From the NCBI GenBank assembly GCA_017654735.1, contig JADPYG010000088.1:2852001-2916000 (forward strand): DNA of 64,000 nt. Reading direction: 5' to 3'. The stretch's first letter is position 1; every line of letters begins with the position of its first letter. Under the pieces are notes generated by a model. The model was not told the origin of the DNA, searched no databases, and was given only the letters and a program-made list of their open reading frames with translations. The position numbers and the translations under genes are program-made. Below are positions 23,240 to 34,408 of this stretch, one piece after another. The stretch is from Vishniacozyma victoriae (taxonomy: Eukaryota; Basidiomycota; Tremellomycetes; Tremellales; Bulleribasidiaceae).

Positions 23240-25139
23240 ATGTCGCGGTTCAAGATCACAAACGCATTATGGGATCGTATAAATCATTTCGCAGCATTCC
23301 CACAGACTGGAGGTACGTCCTTATTTCCGCTCTCTGCCGGTAAAGAAGAAGCCTGACAATCAGTATCACTCCAGCAGATGGTCCGATTCGGCCAAAACCC
23401 TTCCCAGGGTACTTTACTCAAAGCATCCCAGTTCTTATCGGAAGAACTACCAATAAGGCTCTCGCATCGTATAGCGGAACTTGATGCTCTTCCTGATGGG
23501 TTGAATAAAATGCCAAGTATTGAAAAGGTGAAAGAGTGGTATGCCCAATCTTTCGAGGTGAGTCACCGTTACATCAAAAGAGGAGGACTGACGAGGTAGG
23601 AATTAGTCACGTTTGAAAGACCGAATCTAAGCAAGGAGCTGCTGGATACTCTCAAGATGTCTTCCCAGTATGTCTTCTCCTGCTTTGAGAAAATCAAGGC
23701 TGACATCGAAGGGACCCAAATTTCCCACAGGCTACCGAAAATCCTTCACTGGATCCACTCATGCACGAGGGTCCATCCGGTTCAAATCTAGCAATGGACA
23801 GAGCTTGGACGCCTGGATCAAATGGAGCTGGGTCGGGAAGTGCCACCCGTATGAGAATCCCAATTGAGCGGAGGTAATGTATTCCCGTACTTACCATGTG
23901 CATGGGGACTGATATGATTAGATATTTCTCACCACCACCCAAAGATACAGTCTACCCACCCGAAGTGCACGATTATAATGACCGTTTCACAAATCTACTA
24001 CAAAATATCAAAAAGCGCCATGACCCCACTGTGACGACCGTAGCCCAGGGTGTACTGGAGTGGAAGAGAAAGCGGGGAGCTGGAAGGATTGATCAGAGTG
24101 TACAGGAATGGTTGGATAGGTTTTATTTGAGTCGAATTGGAATCAGGTTCTTGATTGGGCAACGTGAGTGATACCACGCCGCCAGGCCATCATACACCTT
24201 TGGAACCTTGAAACTGATATCAGATGTCGCTCTGAACACATTACAAGCTCACCCGGATTACGTCGGAATTATCTGTACAAGAGCAGTAAGCTGATTTCTA
24301 CTCGCCTGAAGATATGATGCTGACAATCCGAACGTTCACGATATATGTCACGAAGCGATTGAAAATGCGCGATACGTATGTGAAGAGCACTACGCGCTAT
24401 TCAAAGGTCCTCCAATTCAATTACTTTGTCCAAAGGACGTATCATTCCCCTACGTCCCAGGTCATCTGTACGTCTCCCTTCCATCACCTCCTTGCATTCA
24501 TTTATAGGAGCTAATGATCAGATCACATATCTGTTTTGAACTCCTCAAAAACTCCCTCAGAGCGGTAGTAGAGAGATTCGGAGTTGATAATGAAGATCAA
24601 TTCCCACCTATCAAAGTCGTCGTTGTGGAGGGTAGTGAGGATATTACAATCAAGATTAGTGATGAAGGAGGTGGAATTCCTAGATCTGCTGTACCCATGA
24701 TTTGGACGTGAGTCCCCCTTTCAATTATCTCCCTCTCCCCCCTCTTCTTCCTTTTCCCCTCACTTTACTCTCTTTCTTATTTCTCCGTCCTCTCATTGTA
24801 CTCCAATCAATGTATTGAGCATGGACTGATTACAGATACCTATATACAACAATGAGCGATGCGGGCCTAGAAGCCAATATCGAAGCATCAGATTTCACGG
24901 CTCCAATGGCTGGTTTCGGGTATGTCTACTCCACTCGGCTCAGAGACGAGCTAATGATAGATACGGATTACCCCTATCTAGGCTGTATGCTCGGTTCTTT
25001 GGTGGTGATTTACGGTTAATCTCAATGGACGGGTACGGTACCGATGTCTATATCCACCTGAACAAATTGTCTTCCAGGTACGTCAGCCTCCATATCTGCA
25101 GTGCTTGAGCTGACAGTCAGTCGTGAACCTCTGCAATAA
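23240..25139 (+). CDS. PDK: Mitochondrial pyruvate dehydrogenase kinase (PDK/BCKDK family)
   Basis: About 445 residues over about eleven exons. The N-terminal four-helix domain shows [20 protein letters not shown] (typical PDK entry), [14 protein letters not shown], and [12 protein letters not shown] with the catalytic-region residues. The GHKL ATPase domain follows: [16 protein letters not shown] (N-box), [11 protein letters not shown] (G1), [31 protein letters not shown] (G2) and GTDVYIHL. The family phosphorylates the E1 alpha subunit of pyruvate dehydrogenase, or of the branched-chain complex, in the matrix. A 45-residue Pro/Gly/Ser insertion precedes YFSPPPKD. One intron (24286-24330) has no AG acceptor that keeps frame; see findings. 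A pyrimidine-rich intron of about 130 nt lies near 24711-24838. Confidence 0.9.
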
Positions 25140-25299
25140 TCGTGTCCTCTCCTCTTCCTTGCCACGGTGTCCCCCCTGCTCAAGCAAGCAATGCAACCTT
25201 GTATATCACATCTTGGACTAGTTATCACAATGCATGATCTCGTCAAATTCACATATCACCTCGTAATCTACCTCTCTCTTCTATACACGACTCCATGAT

Positions 25300-26661
25300 C
25301 TACTTGCCATCTTTATCCTCCTCCTTCTCCCTTAGAGCCTTTGCTACTTCTGCTGGTGTGACTCCTGCTGCTTCTGCTGCTTTTTCATGTTCCTTCGATT
25401 CGGGCGACTTGACATCTTCCAATTCCTGTTGAGCGTTTGATATTCGATTCTCGACTATTCATTAGTATTTCTCTCAAACCAACAATGGAGACTTACTGAG
25501 ATCATGAAGTGCCAAGACGGTCCTGATGATTGACGATAGATAAACGATAATGCTCTGATCATTTACTCCCGCCCTAAACGCCTTGCCCAGATCTACATCT
25601 CCACCAAGCTGAGGCAACAATCCAATAATCTCTTGTAGTTGATAAATGACCTGATGGTTGATTGGTAATTTCCCATCTCGTACCAAAGTCAAATACTCTC
25701 CAATCTCGGCCAATCTAGTATGTAGACCTCTTAGAGCTTGAAGTTGAGCAGCGACGCGTGTGGAAAGTGATTGGGCGGTTAGAAGTGATGACGATGGTGC
25801 GGATGATGAGGCGGATACGTCTCTTAGGAGGTGTTCTACACCGATTTCCTCGGCTTCTTCCGCTTCGATCGATGTGGGGATATGGGTGAATGTACGTTGG
25901 GTCGTTGTTCCGTCCTACCCATCAGCTCATTCATGTTCTCAGTGCAAGAAAGCTTACATCACGAATCTCCTCGACTGCAAAGTAGGCATCTGTAGGGATA
26001 CCAGTATCTCCCCTACCTCCCTTTGCTCGAATATCCACAATGACCATAACAGGTCTAGGGCAGAATCGCTTGAACAATTCCGTAATCTCCAAATCTGATG
26101 AACGGAGTCTTGGACCAGTATGGTAGAATCCAATAGGGCGTTCTTTTGCTACTGATCAGCTGCGTGTACGCGAGCGATGGATAGCTGACTGACCGTTAAC
26201 TTTCTTGAACATCCTCAACATCTCCTCGACGTAATCTAAATCCAAGAAGAATGTTTTAGGATCCTTCTCATCCTCCTCAAATGGTACAGCAAACCTATTG
26301 ATCAGCTTGCATCCTCTATACACGACAGGTTTAGCTTACGAATTAGCGACGTTTATCGTTGATCCATCATTTTGACCTAGTAAGAGACCCAGTACTCGTT
26401 TGTTCTTTGAGATCTGTGTTCGATGGGCATGATCGACGACCTGATTGTCAGCTTGCTTCTACTTATAGGTCAAGGGAGCTCCATGGGAGCTTACGGATAA
26501 AAGGACTAGGGGGTGGACGACACTGTATGTCAGCTGGACTTCAGCCTTGGTTAGCTGTGACATACACATTGAGAGCTGATAGCTCGGTCACCTGATACGT
26601 CAGCTTGATCACCAGATATAGAGGACCGGAAGCTTACCTGTGCTGTAGTTAGACCTGGCAT
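25300..26661 (-). CDS. RPN8: 26S proteasome lid subunit Rpn8
   Basis: About 345 residues, seven or so exons. MPN domain: [17 protein letters not shown] at the start, RVLGLLLGQ, then [14 protein letters not shown] and [31 protein letters not shown] occupies the place of the HxHx7Sx2D zinc site, so the zinc-binding His pair is missing, as expected for Rpn8, the inactive partner of Rpn11. The C-terminal part has [19 protein letters not shown] and [19 protein letters not shown], highly typical of Rpn8. It ends in a charged helical tail. Function: structural lid subunit positioning the deubiquitinase. Confidence 0.95.
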
Positions 26662-26909
26662 GTTGGTCTATGTATTGTGGAATATGAGGAAGATGTAGTA
26701 GAACAGTGGACGATCAACGGTGCGCGTCAGCGTTTAGGGTGCCACACTCGGGTAACGCCGACACGTGGCTGCTTGGACCTGCAGTCAGCGGGGGATGCTC
26801 TGGTATATGCATGCATACTAGATGAGAGTGTGTATAGCAGCGAGTCAGAGATTCTGCTGCTATGTATGTACATCGAGAATGCAGGCATGGGGAAGAAAGA
26901 TGTGAAAAG

Positions 26910-27836
26910 TCACCAAACCCTCTCGCCCCAAGCTACCAACCCCCTTCTAACATCATCTAATCCCTCCCCCACCCTCCTCGCGCAGCCTTCTAACGACCCC
27001 TCCCGCTTCACCTCTATCACAAGCTCTTTGGATCGATTACCAGGTTCCCATACTGGCTTGGAATGTAGAATTACCTGGGCCCATGAGGGTGTTAAAGTTA
27101 TGGCGAGGTGTGAGTGTGGGAGGGGAAAGGACTTGTTCCCCGATCCGAGGGATAGAGTGATGATTGATGTGGGCAAAGTCAGGAGGAGATCTTCTATCCG
27201 CGCACAAGGCTTCCTGTCAGCTTCGAAGAAGTGAAACGATGAAAGGACCTACTTGGAGACGATGAAACAGTTCATCAAGCCCACCCGACTCTTCACTGAG
27301 ATCACTTTCCACCTTTCTCAGTTCCTCTCCAACGGTGATGGCGATATACCTATCAAGGATAGCAGTTTCTCTCTTCCGATACTCCAGCACAGACGTCGTC
27401 ACGGGTCCATCTTCAAGGGGAAGTGAGACTTCAGGTATTGGAGATGAAGTGTTTCCTCGCTTTACGTTAGACGTGTAGGACGGTAGATATAACGATCGTA
27501 ATAAGGACGTGGATACTGGACCTCAGTAGGAGTCAGGAGGCTCTGGGCTCGAAAGACATACTGAGGTAAAAACGCCTATCCACCCCTCTCAACCCATAAA
27601 ACAACTGGAATATCCTCCGAACCCTCTCTTCCTCTTCATCACCCATGAACCTACTTGGCGTCGCTTGAGAATCTAACGTGAATGCTATGATCCGATGCAA
27701 GACGTTGATGGGTAGGTTCGACATGTTTGCGGGCCCAACTCGTGCTTGAGTCGGAGGGGCGTATGGCGGAGGAGGGGGTGGGACTGTTGTCAGCTTCGTC
27801 AGTAGTGGTCCACTTACGGTCATTGAAATTTAACAT
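26910..27836 (-). CDS. F-box-like protein of unknown function
   Basis: About 245 residues in four exons (27804-27836 region, then two middle exons, then 26910-about 27210). After a Pro-rich start comes NLPINVLHRIIAFTLD, matching an F-box-like N-terminal helix (LP..VL..Ii.ft), followed by FQLFYGLRGVDRRFYLSPV. The middle is charged and helical (RYIAITVGEELRKVESDLSE). The C-terminus is a beta-rich, Ser/Thr-rich segment. F-box proteins are substrate receptors of SCF ubiquitin ligases, but the match is weak and the rest is unrecognised. The acceptor before the last exon was chosen so that PCARIEDLLLTLP follows in frame. Tandem with RPN8. Confidence 0.55.
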
Positions 27837-28096
27837 CTTGTCAGCAGGCTAATCAGTAGTATAGTCGATGTACACTTCAGAACCATGGCTGCATGTTCAT
27901 CGCCTTTACCCCACTCTTGAGCTTGGCGCATACAGGATAGAGGTAATTGTCCGGATGTAACCGATCATGACGTACATTCATTCGGTAGATCAGCGTCAGC
28001 GATCCGATATAGAGTAGAGGTGTAATCATCACCTAAAGCCGTCCCGTTCAACCATATACCTCTTTTTCAATACTCGTACCTATACACTCAGCCACA

Positions 28097-29206
28097 ATGT
28101 CATTCCTACGCCCAGCAACACAGATCGCAAGGGCTCAACTCCGCTCAACAAATGCCCGAACCTTCACTCGATTCACCCCCACTTTAAAGGCCGATACAAC
28201 CCCCTCGACCCAAGGTCATGCAACCCAAAAAGCCAAAGATCCAATCCACAAAGACAAAGATATACAATCTTCTGCCGTGCGAGGCGGTAAGCAAAACAAA
28301 GAAGAAGCACAATCGAATCCTTCCAAGAACGGGGAGGAGCAACCTTTTGATGCTGCTCGACAGGGGAACACGGGAGGGGAATTGAAGACTAATTCCGCTG
28401 CTGGAACTGGAGCTTTCATGGATCAAGTAGGAGGACAAGGGGCTGGGGGTGCGCAGGAAGGTGAAAAAGTTGATGCTGCTGGAGAGAGTTATACCGATAT
28501 GGCAAAGAATGTCTTGACTGGTAATTTCGGAAAGGGCGCCAAGGTATGTCTAAATCAGCCAGGCGACGCTGCCAAATATGGCAGAATATTGCTGACATAC
28601 AGAAATCATTCCACACATCCGCTCGATCCAATATCGAACCATCATCCGATGCAGGCCCCAAATCAAGGGAACCTAAACACGAAGTTGAACCTCAATCCGA
28701 TCAAAGTCCACACCTCAAGCACAAGGACCCCAAAAAGCCAGATTCGGGAAAGGGCAATGCCGCTTCTGAACCCCACCTACCTTCGAAGCAGGGAGAGCAG
28801 AAGAGGGGATATGCTACTAGGCCCCCAGGAGGTTACTCCAAGACTTTCAAACCAGAAGGTGCCGACAAACATGTATGTCTTTCCACCATCTCCTTTGGAA
28901 GTCAGTTGCTGATGGATAGGACGTTGCTCCCGAGGCACTCCCTTCTACCCTCGATTCTGCTTACTCTGCCGAGGCGACCCCCAAGCCGGATCCATCGTTG
29001 AAACCTTCCCATGAGACTGGCGCTTCTTCGACAAGCATGGACCCTCCTCATAACGTCTTGACTCAGCAGGCTAAAGAGGGGACTTTGGCAGACAGGAATC
29101 CTCCACCAGAGGCCAAGGCTGGGTATGTCCACCTCTGAATTCAAGGGACTCGCTGACGGAAAGTGAACAAGGCTTGAAGGAGGCTTGGAAGCACAGGAAG
29201 ATCTAG
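28097..29206 (+). CDS. Uncharacterised hydrophilic mitochondrial-type protein
   Basis: About 315 residues, four exons. The N-terminus, MSFLRPATQIARAQLRSTNA, is a strong mitochondrial presequence (Arg-rich, no acids). The remainder is highly hydrophilic, rich in Lys, Gly, Gln and Pro, and looks disordered. A second presequence-like element, KSFHTSARSN, opens exon 2. RGYATRPPG resembles a further cleavage-site context. The C-terminus EQGLKEAWKHRKI is helical. No enzymatic motif. The composition recalls LEA-like or stress-linked mitochondrial proteins, but that is only a resemblance. Convergent with the next gene, with about 90 bp between stops. Confidence 0.65.
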
Positions 29207-29296
29207 ACTGAAAGTCATGTCTGGGTTTTGAAGTTAAGAAAGGGAGAGATCGAAGTCATCATGTCGTGTACAAGTTCATGCATCCATCCCAAAATA

Positions 29297-30018
29297 TCAT
29301 GACAGTCTGCCTGTCCCCTCTCTTAATGTCCGTTGCAGTTCGTATTCCTCCGGTTCCATTGCCATATCATCTAGTAAATCCGCAAGTTCATCGTGTTCTT
29401 TCCCGTACTTTCTTATCCCGCCCGTTAAGCCTGGCATCTTGTTATCGACCCCTTCTCTCATTTTCGATGCGAAGCCCTCCATCTGCCGGTCAGCTCAATA
29501 TTTGACGAGAAAATACAAGTAGAGGGGAAGGGACATACGCTGTCAACTCCGAGGAGTTTTGCGACGACAAATGCGCCCAGACCTGCTGAGCCAAACACGA
29601 CAGCAGTAGCTATTCCAAGAGCTTTAAAAGCCATAAAACCACTCATAGGTTCTCCCCTCTCCTCCTCCATCTCCGGCATAGCCTCCTCTATCACAGGTTC
29701 AGTCTGCTTACTCGAAAGAGTAGAAGCAGAATCGACATTATGTCGAGGCGGACGTTTTAGGAGTAAATGCGTATTTGACCTAAACTCAGGTGGTGGTCTT
29801 GCTAATTTCGCAGCTTGTCTAGCGTAGGGTAAGATTAAAGCTGTCAAACCTAATGTTATGGCGAACTACCATCAGCCCTGTGCGATGAGAGGACGTACAG
29901 TAGCGCCGGAGACGTAGACGGCGACTTTTGGGATTTTCTTTTTCGGTGCTGCTGGAGTACTTGGGCCAGCTTCTGATTCTTCCAGTTTGCTCTTGAATGA
30001 TGCTAAAAGACCTGCCAT
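29297..30018 (-). CDS. Uncharacterised two-helix membrane protein
   Basis: About 205 residues in three exons. A charged N-terminus precedes a first membrane helix (TFAITLGLTALILPYA) that is split by an intron. An 80-residue acidic loop follows, then a second helix (GIATAVVFGSAGLGAFVVAKLLG). The C-terminus is helical and charged, ending RTLREGTGRLS. Two helices flanking an acidic loop with basic ends would suit a mitochondrial inner-membrane or ER protein. I recognise no family. Short divergent promoter (about 145 bp) shared with UTP22. Confidence 0.6.
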
Positions 30019-30163
30019 CTTATATAGTATATGTAAGAGTGTTCAGTATAGCATTTGAGTTAACTTTTGTATTGAGTGGGCCCCACATCATTCTGAATTG
30101 ATATTCCAAAGATTTTTCGGATTTACACCTATACTTTACTCTTTACGACGACTATACTATACT

Positions 30164-33100
30164 ATGCCCAAAGCAGCGAGCTCTACCAAGAAGGTCGAGC
30201 GAAAGGCTGCGCCAAAGATATCTAAGGCAGTCCGGGAAGTTTCGGTGGAGACTAGCGATGGAAGTTTGGGGGATGAAAGTATTTTGGATGATGATATGAT
30301 TGACATCCAATCCGAAGGAAGCGCGGATGATGAGTCAATCGGAGATGATGAGGAAGTCATGATGGATGGAGATGATATCGAGGGAGGGGATATGGAAGAT
30401 ATGGAAGATGAGCCAGAGGCTGGACCTTCGAAACCAAAGAATCATCGGAATTTGTATGCCCCACCTACGCTCGACGAACTCGATACTTTATCCTCAACTT
30501 CCTCAGCGGCATTCACACTCGAACTATCCGCCCTCCTTCAATCAACATTACTCCCAACAACACCTCATTCAACGTTGAAGACCCTTTTAACCGATTTACA
30601 TGGAGTCATCAACTCTATCCCATCCTCCGAACCTGTTGCTCCTAAAGAGGGGATCAAGAAAGTCGGATTACCTAGTATTTCACCTGCCGAAATTTTACCT
30701 AGGAAAGTGAATTGGACTGTTGGTTATGATAAGCCTAAAGAGGTATTTGTCAGTGGAAGTTGGAGCGTGGTGGGTGGATATAAAGTGGGCAAAGGGGAGC
30801 AAGGGGGTGTTGATATGGTTCTTGTCATGCCTGATGTTCGTCCGCCTTTCTTCTACAATGAAAAGTGTGCTGATGGTCAGGAACTGTTCACACCGAAAGA
30901 TAGACTTGATTATCGATATTTCTACAAGAGAGGATATTACCTTGGGATCGTCAAGGCTGGGCTTGTCAAAGCTGCCAAGGCCGAGAGAGGCATGAGCGGC
31001 GCAAGTATCACTTGGGACAGTCAGGATGAGAGGAGACCAGTGATTGCCATCACTGTTGGAAAAGGTAGCTGCCTACTCCTTTTGTCTGGTGAGATGGAGC
31101 TGACATATCAGAACAAGGACTTAAACACCGCTTGACAATCCGAATTCATGCTTCCCCTCCTACAAACTTCTTCTCACCATCCACTTTATCCCCCTTGCGA
31201 ACCTTACTCCGCCACGCAGACCTTGATCAATCTTCCCCAACCCCCTTATATTCAAATTCATTATTACACGATACGATCCACAAATCCACCTTACTCCACT
31301 TACATAAATTATCAACAACCCTCTCTGAACGAGTTGTCGATTCCTTCTTGGCATTATGGAGGATTTGGTGTTCCAGAAGGGGAATCCGAAGGGAGAGAGG
31401 TGGAAGTGGGTGGTTTGCTGGTATGGTTTTAGGTTGGGTCATTAATGGTGGTGAAGTTGGAATTAAGGGGATTAAGAGGAGGGGATTGGGAAAAGGTCTA
31501 GGATACTGGGGCGCTCTGAGGGCCGGATGGGAGTTTTTGGGTATGTCATCTCCTTTCACGGTTGGATGATGTAGCTGATCATATAGCTCAGACTGATTTC
31601 GCTCAAGAACCAGTATTTATGGCTTGTGAGGGTCCTACCGTATGTCCGCGTGTCACATCCCGGAATGAAAGACTGATTCCAGATCTCACGAGAGGAAATG
31701 ATTAAGTCGTACGATCATACCTTTGTCGATCCCACCGGTTCTATAAACCTCTTTGCAGGCTGGGATAAAGGTGATATCGAATTGGTAAGCTCTATCGTGC
31801 TTCGTGCACGTTCAAGCTGACTTGTAGTTACGATATCATGCTCGACAGACACTTTCAATGCTCGAGGATTCTAGTGTTGATAGTTTCTCTGAGGTTTTCT
31901 TAAGGGATCAGACATTACCTATTGGTGTATTTGATGATTTCTTCCAGTACGCCGTTCCACACTCAAATGTAGTTGTCGCTAATAATCAGGATTGACACGA
32001 CAGATGCCAAGATGCCGGAAGACATACTATCCCGGTCTGAACACCTCAACGAATCCGATAGGCTGATAGCCCACATCTCACCCATCCTGCGTAAAGCATT
32101 CACCGACCGTATACACCTCATCCACCTCGCTCCTTCCACCTCTGGATTAACGATTGGGGTAATCTACAATACCTCCCAAGCTACACGTATCCTCGATGTC
32201 GGACCCGCCACGAACAAGACAACAGAGGTCGAGGCGTTCAGGAAATTATGGGGAGATAAAGCTGAATTGAGGCGATTTAAAGATGGGTCGATTGCTGAGT
32301 CTATCGTTTGGGATATCGCTCGACCGGAAGAAGCTAGTCGGATCCCTGGACGGATTGTTCACCATATCTTGAAGAGACATACTGGATTGTCCGAGGTTGA
32401 TATCAAATCCTTGTCCTCGGACCAGGCTTGGTCGAATATCATTCAAGTCCCCCAATCTGCCCGTGAGGGAGTCGCTGTCAACGGATCCGAGAAACTTGGT
32501 TTCAGACCCATCATGGAATCATACGATGAACTCTACAAACTTCTCAAAGATGTCGATGACGAATTACCACTCGCTATCCTCAATGTCTCGCCTGTAACAG
32601 AGATGTTGCGGTACTCGGCACCGTTTATCCCTCATCCTATCGATTTGGATCGAATCGCATCATCTCCAGCTTGTTTACAACATATCCCCACTGCGGAAAT
32701 TACTGTTCAATTCGAATCTTCCCCTCGATGGCCTGACGATTTATCAGCGATTCAGAAAGTCAAATTGGCATTATTTGAAAAGCTAGGATCATTGATCGAA
32801 TCGAAATTAAGAGGATCAAAAGCCAGGATGGTCTTTGATTCTTCATTTTCAGAGATTGAAGACCATGTATCTCTCGAAGTTTTACTACCTAAGGGAGTCG
32901 CGTTCAACATGAGGATATTCTATGAAAAGGAAAAGACATTATTGGAACGTGCATTGGAAGATACGAAAACTGTTTTCGGAACCGCTTTACCCACACCACC
33001 GAGGAAATTGGTACTACCAGCAATGGAAAAACACATGTACCGATTCATTCATGCTCCTAAACATCACCATGGGCTCGCGCCACTCCATCATCGATATCCA

Positions 33101-34088
33101 TCGCTATCAACCGCCACTCGACTGGTCAAACGTTGGTTCGCTGCTCATATGCTTTCTCTATCTATCACCACGGAGGCAATCGAATTATTGGCGGCAGCCA
33201 CATACCTCGACCCAGGACCTCTATCAGCCCCAGCGAGCGGTACCACAGGTTTCATCCGGACGATCCAGAAACTAGCAAATTGGGAATGGAGGTCTGACCC
33301 CATCTTGGTACCCCTATTCGGTGATCAAGAGGGTGGAACTTTGAAACCTAAATTCGATGTTGAACTGAGGAAGATCGTAGTCGAGGCATTTGAGAAGAGA
33401 CCAGAGACTTCAGAGAGAGCTTGGTGTATTGCTACCGAGGATGATTTGGAGGGATATAGGTGGACTAAGGGGATTAGTCGGGTTATTGCTGGTCGTATTG
33501 GAGTATTGGCTAGAGCCACTGTCAAGGCTCTAGAGGATAGTGTGACTTTGGCGCAAGGTGTAAATGTTACTGTGAGTTGCTTCCTTCCATTGGTTAGAAC
33601 ACAGCTGATGGGTAGTCACTCTTCACAACCCCATTAAGCGACTATGACGTCCTACTCCACCTAAACCCCTCGATAATCTCAACATACGCCCAATCAATAT
33701 CCCCAGACCACACACAATGGGATGGCAAGACTTTCCGGAATCTAGTCACAAAAGAACAAGTGAATGTAGACTACAATCCAGTGTACACCTTTGTCAGAGA
33801 TCTACAAGAACGATATCAAGAGACGGTACTTGTGTTTTACGATAAACATGGTGGAGGGGTTGTTGGATTACTTTGGAATCCGGAGAAAGAACAGCCTAGG
33901 GCATTGAAGGCTTTCTTGGGGTACTCGACTAAACCTGCTGGTGGAGAGGTAAGCCTTTCTTGGTTTTGAATGTGGACTCAAGCTGATTTCAGGCCGCGCT
34001 GGTTTCTGTTAACAAGGATGCCGTTTTGGGAGAGATCGCACGATTGGGTAGTGGGATTGTCGAGAGAATTGAATTGAAAAATAGATAA
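30164..34088 (+). CDS. UTP22: Utp22/Nrap, UTP-C subunit of the small-subunit processome
   Basis: About 1,190 residues; seven introns read (for example 31065-31111, 31947-31989, 33571-33615, 33949-33993). A strongly acidic, disordered N-terminus (residues about 30-90) precedes the Nrap domains. Landmarks: NWTVGYDKPKEVFVSGSWSV, RLDYRYFYKRGYYLGIVKAG, EAFRKLWGDKAELRRFKDGS and IVWDIARPEE, the last two typical of the Nrap nucleotidyltransferase-like repeats. FRNLV..E and VLVFYDKHGGGVVGLLWNP lie near the end. Utp22 joins Rrp7 and CK2 in UTP-C and is needed for 18S rRNA maturation in the nucleolus. The ATG at 30164 (MPKAASS) is preferred over an upstream in-frame ATG at 30098 because the extra residues look non-coding. 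Confidence 0.92.
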
Positions 34089-34408
34089 CTAGATATCTAA
34101 CGCCAACCTGCTGCCCAGGCATGCATGTACATCTTGATCATCTAGTCTGTAACACCCATCATTGATTATACGTACTCGTCCACCCATTCCCAGCGCAGAT
34201 CATTCCCCTGAGATCTTTCTCAGGAACAACCGCAATCAAGTTCCAAGTGATCAACTGATCTCGGAATTGACTCCCCAATCTACCCAATCTTCAAAGGCTA
34301 CCTTCGCCCTCTATATAGGACATGTCTAGCACAGCAAATTCCCATAGCCGCTGAAGATAGATAATCATCAAACTTCAACAGCTCCTTTGTCCACCCCTCT
34401 CAAACACA
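34089..34408. other. Intergenic between UTP22 and the SGNH hydrolase gene
   Basis: 320 bp with no gene. It is pyrimidine-rich toward the right, as in a fungal promoter/leader. Confidence 0.4.

Noticed and set aside
26677..27234. 185-residue plus-strand ORF
   Set aside because: It overlaps the RPN8 promoter and the antisense of the F-box-like gene, has no domain and no intron pattern.
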